Shown: one piece after another, positions 62,987 to 64,000 of the stretch
Numbering within the stretch: the first letter of the stretch is position 1
Layout: every line of letters begins with the position of its first letter
Assembly (NCBI GenBank): GCA_963847735.1
Contig: CAWKAV010000005.1
Location: forward strand, 133,959-197,958
From: CAWKAV01 sp963847735
GTDB taxonomy: Bacteria > Desulfobacterota > Desulfuromonadia > Desulfuromonadales > BM103
DNA length: 64,000 nucleotides
Reading direction: 5' to 3'
The notes under the pieces: model-generated
What the model was told of the DNA's origin: nothing
The model's database searches: none
Seen by the model: only the letters and a program-made list of their open reading frames with translations
Program-made: the position numbers and the translations under genes

Positions 62987-63207
62987 GTGAACAACAGCCC
63001 AATAACCCGCTGCACGGTGTGACTCTGGAGCAGATCGTGAGCCGCCTGGTTGAATTTTATGGCTGGGATGAGCTCGGGAAACGCATCGACATCAACTGTT
63101 TCAAGAGTGATCCGTCAGTGAAGTCCAGCCTCAAGTTTCTGCGCAAGTCGCTCTGGGCAAGGCAGAAGACCGAGGATTTGTACCTCGCCATGAAAAGGCA
63201 GGTCTGA
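62983..63207 (+). CDS. VF530-family DNA-binding protein
   Basis: A 74-residue protein: NNPLHGVTLEQIVSRLVEFYGWDELGKRIDINCFKSDPSVKSSLKFLRKSLWAR, a close match to the VF530 (DUF2132) pattern. Members are small, fold as a helical bundle and bind double-stranded DNA. The ATGA overlap with the helicase gene stop means the two are cotranslated. Confidence 0.9.
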   Translation: MSEQQPNNPLHGVTLEQIVSRLVEFYGWDELGKRIDINCFKSDPSVKSSLKFLRKSLWARQKTEDLYLAMKRQV

Positions 63208-63208
63208 A

Positions 63209-63919
63209 TTGAGTCCCCTGCACAAAGGCGAACAGCCCGCCAGAAAGCGTGAACCGAAGGGGTTGACTGTTCTGCACGAGGACAAAGATCTGCTCGTCGT
63301 GGTAAAGCCTTCTGGATTGCTGACCGTCGGCACCGATCGGGACAAGGAGAGAACCGTCCACTATCTGCTCAATGACTATGTCCGCAAGGGCAATCCGAAG
63401 TCTCGCAACCGGGTGTATGTTGTCCATCGTCTCGATCGGGACACGTCCGGGTTGCTGGTCTTTGCCAGGAGCGAAACGGCCAAGAAGTTTCTGCAGGAGC
63501 ATTGGGAGCAGACCGACAAGCACTACCTGGCTATCGTCTGTGGGCGGCTGACGTCCAAAGAGGGCAGGATATCGACCTATCTGGCAGAGAACTCTGCCCA
63601 GAAGGTCTATTCGACCCTGAACACCGCCAGGGGCAAGCTCTCGCATACGGAATACAAAGTGTTGCAGGAAGCCAGAGGTTTCAGCCTGCTGGATATTCAT
63701 CTCCTCACCGGCCGCAAACACCAGATCCGCGTGCATCTCGCCGGGCTGGGCCACCCGGTTGCGGGCGACAAAAAGTACGGCGATGGCGGCGCTGTTTCGA
63801 ATCGACTCGCCCTCCATGCCAGATCAATCCGCTTTCTCCATCCCTTCAATGGCAGACCAATGACTTTTGACACCGGCATACCGGAGGACTTTGTCAGGCT
63901 GCTCGGCAAACTGTCGTAA
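63209..63919 (+). CDS. RluA-family pseudouridine synthase (2)
   Basis: A 236-residue protein starting at a TTG (63209), one base after the VF530 stop; later starts are possible because no good ATG is near. The motif YVVHRLDRDTSGLLVFARS carries the catalytic Asp and LTGRKHQIRVHLAGLGHPVAGDKKYG is the second signature. It lacks an S4 domain, in the group of short RluA-type enzymes near RluA/RluC. It forms a run with rhlE and VF530, all acting on nucleic acids. Confidence 0.88.
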   Translation: MSPLHKGEQPARKREPKGLTVLHEDKDLLVVVKPSGLLTVGTDRDKERTVHYLLNDYVRKGNPKSRNRVYVVHRLDRDTSGLLVFARSETAKKFLQEHWEQTDKHYLAIVCGRLTSKEGRISTYLAENSAQKVYSTLNTARGKLSHTEYKVLQEARGFSLLDIHLLTGRKHQIRVHLAGLGHPVAGDKKYGDGGAVSNRLALHARSIRFLHPFNGRPMTFDTGIPEDFVRLLGKLS

Positions 63920-64000
63920 CAAGCCCTTCATGGTGTTGTTTCTGTTGTTGTGCGCATGCACGCGATCTTTTATACTGACGAACAGTTTTAAGTTGCAAAG

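Noticed and set aside
1..64000. CRISPR arrays, tRNA and rRNA genes, prophage
   Set aside because: No regularly spaced repeats, cloverleaf sequences, rRNA blocks or phage structural genes were seen when reading the intergenic regions.

Overview
The window looks like a chromosomal segment of a GC-rich anaerobic or facultative deltaproteobacterium, most likely of the Desulfuromonadales (Geobacter/Pelobacter/Desulfuromonas) type. This is inferred from the gene mix: a GSU3473-like small protein, a symporter with a DUF4212-type small subunit, an AhbD-like radical SAM protein next to hemE and hemH, a large acyl-CoA dehydrogenase with its own ETF and ETF-quinone oxidoreductase, and multi-PAS kinases. 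No rRNA, tRNA, CRISPR array or intact insertion sequence was seen. Almost everything is ordinary chromosomal housekeeping and metabolism, with a few accessory islands.

Layout. 0-6 kb: the 5' part of a TolC-type efflux gene, a DUF4301 protein, and a repeat zone in which two ~250-bp direct repeats flank a small gene, next to an orphan four-PAS histidine kinase. Three copies of an unusual hairpin with a Shine-Dalgarno-like loop lie around these genes. 6-14.5 kb: coaE, an esterase, an IclR regulator, a UspA protein, a sugar-isomerase-like protein, a sodium symporter with small subunit, truD-trmB and a monoheme cytochrome. 14.6-21.8 kb: aroF (DAHP synthase), then an operon for acyl-CoA dehydrogenase, ETF-QO and divergent EtfB/EtfA. 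21.8-30.5 kb: metallophosphoesterase, FprA-type flavoprotein, priA, mltA-yqgE, PilZ protein, aroK and a quinone oxidoreductase; several of these have broken frames. 30.6-32.4 kb: a two-component system. 32.5-37.1 kb: nitronate monooxygenase, then ahbD-like, hemE, hemH and a small CxxC protein. 37.3-46.3 kb: DnaJ-like, PlsC-like with MFS, pepN, an SDR protein, hemG/hemY and YchJ.

46.4-56.1 kb is a lipid-trafficking region. MlaA, MlaC and an HAE3-type RND permease lie on the minus strand, and MlaE (with an N-terminal STAS-like part), MlaF, MlaD and a PqiC-like lipoprotein lie on the plus strand, with a LytS-type histidine kinase between them. 56.2-60 kb: a tandem-GAF protein and a solitary NodU-type carbamoyltransferase with an extra C-terminal domain and foreign-looking base use. 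60-64 kb: two RluA-type pseudouridine synthases, a tiny lysine-rich protein, a zinc-ribbon membrane protein, an RhlE-type helicase and a VF530 DNA-binding protein.

At least seven conserved genes are interrupted by single-base frameshifts, including the normally essential or important priA and aroK, and 21.8-25.6 kb is the worst stretch. Because catalytic residues survive on both sides of each break, sequencing or assembly error is the simplest explanation. The most interesting leads are the repeated hairpin/leader elements, a possible hybrid coproporphyrin route to heme using an AhbD-like enzyme, the composite Mla+RND lipid transport region, and the divergent ETF operon.
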